Below are positions 5,580-6,680 of a stretch of 6,680 nt of DNA, piece after piece. The stretch covers positions 1 to 6,680 of the forward strand of contig CAYTPO010000212.1 of the NCBI GenBank assembly GCA_964439815.1, written 5' to 3'. The notes under the pieces were generated by a model. That model saw only the letters and a program-made list of their open reading frames with translations, had not been told where the DNA came from and searched no databases. The first letter of the stretch is position 1, and every line of letters starts with the position of its first letter. The position numbers were made by a program, and so were the translations under genes. Source of the stretch: JALSHZ01 sp964439815 (GTDB taxonomy: Bacteria; Pseudomonadota; Gammaproteobacteria; UWMA-0217).

Positions 5580-6680
5580 ATGGAAACCAGCCTCTATTAC
5601 CAGATCGCATTGCAAATCATCGAGCAGATCAACAATGGCAATTTCAAAGCCGGAGAGAAGCTGCCATCGGTACGGGCGCTCGCACGACAGCAGAAAATCA
5701 GTGTATCAACCGTGCTGGCAGCCTATGGCGTCCTTGAAGACCGTGGTTTTGTCGAAGCCCGTCCAAAGTCGGGCTATTTCATCAGGGAGGTATCCACCAA
5801 AACTCCCCAGCCCCCCACGATCCACCAAACCACGTCGCTCCCCCAAACCGTCAGCACACCGCAGCGGGTCATGGAGGTTATTCGCGATAGCGGATCGGGG
5901 CAATTCACCAGTTTTGCCATGGCCGTGCCCGCCAATGATTTTCCGGTCATCCACCAATTGAAACGCAGCTTTGCCAAGGTGGTTCGCAACGAGACATTTC
6001 TTGGCATCGGTTATGAACCTCCCAAGGGCAACAGCCTGTTGCGACATCAACTCGCCCGCCGGGCCATGGACGCCGGGATTCTGGTATCACCGGAAGCCAT
6101 TGTCACAACAGCCAGCTGCCAGAGTGCCTTGAGCCTGTGTCTCAGCACACTGGTCAAGACGGGCGACATCGTTGCCATCGAAACACCTTGTTATTACGGC
6201 CTGCTGCAACTGATCGAGGCCATGGGGCTGAAGGCCATCGAGATTCCTTCCGATGCGGTTACCGGGATGAGTATCGAGGCCTTGAAACTGGCACTGGAGC
6301 AATGGCCTATCAAAGTTGTACTGACCATCCCCTGCTACAGCAACCCCGTCGGTTCACTCATGCCGGACAGCCACAAACAAGCACTGGTCGAACTGATCGA
6401 CCAATATGACCTGCCGCTGCTCGAAGATGATATCTATGGCGATCTTGGCTATGGCACCACAAGGCCCAAGGCGATCAAGGCATTTGACAAAAAGGGGCGT
6501 GTATTGCTGTGCTCATCGGTTTCCAAGACCCTGGAACCGCAGCTCGGCGTGGGGTGGGTAATTCCCGGTCGCTATCAGGAACAGATCGAGTACCAGAAAT
6601 TCATCAACAGCGTCTCCATTGCCCGATTACCGCAAATGGCCGTCGGTGAAATGCTGGCGCATGGCGGTTATGACCGACAC
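5580..6680 (+). CDS. MocR/GntR-type PLP-fold regulator, YjiR-like (3' partial)
   Basis: First 367 codons of a gene open to the window edge; family members are about 460-480 residues, so roughly 100 are missing. Residues 1-70 are a GntR-type winged helix (PSVRALARQ, VSTVLAAYGVLE, then a GYF wing). A Pro/Thr-rich linker follows, then an aminotransferase fold-type I domain from about 105. Expected cofactor residues are present: N255 in SNPVG, D283 and Y286 in EDDIYG, and Schiff-base lysine K316 in SSVSKTLEP. Shared strings with E. coli YjiR include LALEQWPIK, CYYG and GRVLLCSS, as I recall that sequence. G323 replaces the arginine of the LRVGW motif that normally contacts the PLP phosphate. MocR proteins are transcription factors that sense PLP or amino-acid-like effectors rather than enzymes. 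No Shine-Dalgarno precedes the ATG, and no better in-frame start exists nearby. Confidence 0.9.
   Translation, partial: METSLYYQIALQIIEQINNGNFKAGEKLPSVRALARQQKISVSTVLAAYGVLEDRGFVEARPKSGYFIREVSTKTPQPPTIHQTTSLPQTVSTPQRVMEVIRDSGSGQFTSFAMAVPANDFPVIHQLKRSFAKVVRNETFLGIGYEPPKGNSLLRHQLARRAMDAGILVSPEAIVTTASCQSALSLCLSTLVKTGDIVAIETPCYYGLLQLIEAMGLKAIEIPSDAVTGMSIEALKLALEQWPIKVVLTIPCYSNPVGSLMPDSHKQALVELIDQYDLPLLEDDIYGDLGYGTTRPKAIKAFDKKGRVLLCSSVSKTLEPQLGVGWVIPGRYQEQIEYQKFINSVSIARLPQMAVGEMLAHGGYDRH

Noticed and set aside
5545..5961. 138-codon plus-strand frame overlapping the regulator start
   Set aside because: The frame from 5580 encodes a complete winged helix and PLP-binding motifs; this overlapping frame is low-complexity and unrecognisable.

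Overview
The window looks like a chromosomal segment of a Gammaproteobacterium with moderate GC, roughly mid-50s percent by eye. The main pointers are a divergent pair resembling Escherichia coli yjiR and yjiS, and two inverted palindromes that closely resemble the classic enterobacterial REP consensus. Genus cannot be read from this sequence. Nothing suggests phage, plasmid or CRISPR content.

Layout. Positions 6-146 hold a fold-back, MITE-like inverted repeat. Next, 320-3334 (+) encodes a 1004-residue secreted modular protein: signal peptide, an N-terminal domain I do not recognise that carries an EF-hand-like loop, three PKD domains, a DNRLRE/CBM96-like domain, two more PKD domains, and a second DNRLRE/CBM96-like domain. 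No enzyme domain is visible. The 289-bp gap at 3335-3623 holds a long hairpin after the stop codon, a BIME-like pair of inverted REP elements (3434-3529), and a hairpin just before the next gene. Then 3624-4925 (+) encodes a radical SAM protein of the spore photoproduct lyase family that seems to lack the catalytic cysteine of true SPL. It converges on a small DUF1127 (YjiS-like) gene at 5093-5332 (-). That gene is divergent from a MocR/GntR-type PLP-fold regulator (YjiR-like) that starts at 5580 and runs off the right edge.

How they may work together. The PKD/CBM96 protein is probably a cell-surface or extracellular polysaccharide-binding or adhesive factor and shows no obvious link to its neighbours. 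The SPL-like gene stands alone. The regulator and the DUF1127 gene share a 247-bp divergent control region with a direct repeat of CTGCAACTGTNNNGCCC units 25 bp apart and an overlapping 8-bp inverted repeat, the kind of arrangement MocR proteins bind. The simplest reading is that the regulator controls itself and/or the DUF1127 gene.

Best leads for follow-up are the SPL-like enzyme with substituted key residues, the regulator whose expected phosphate-binding arginine is glycine, the operator-like repeat, the BIME, and the unrecognised N-terminal domain of the secreted protein. I see no clear multi-gene novel system.
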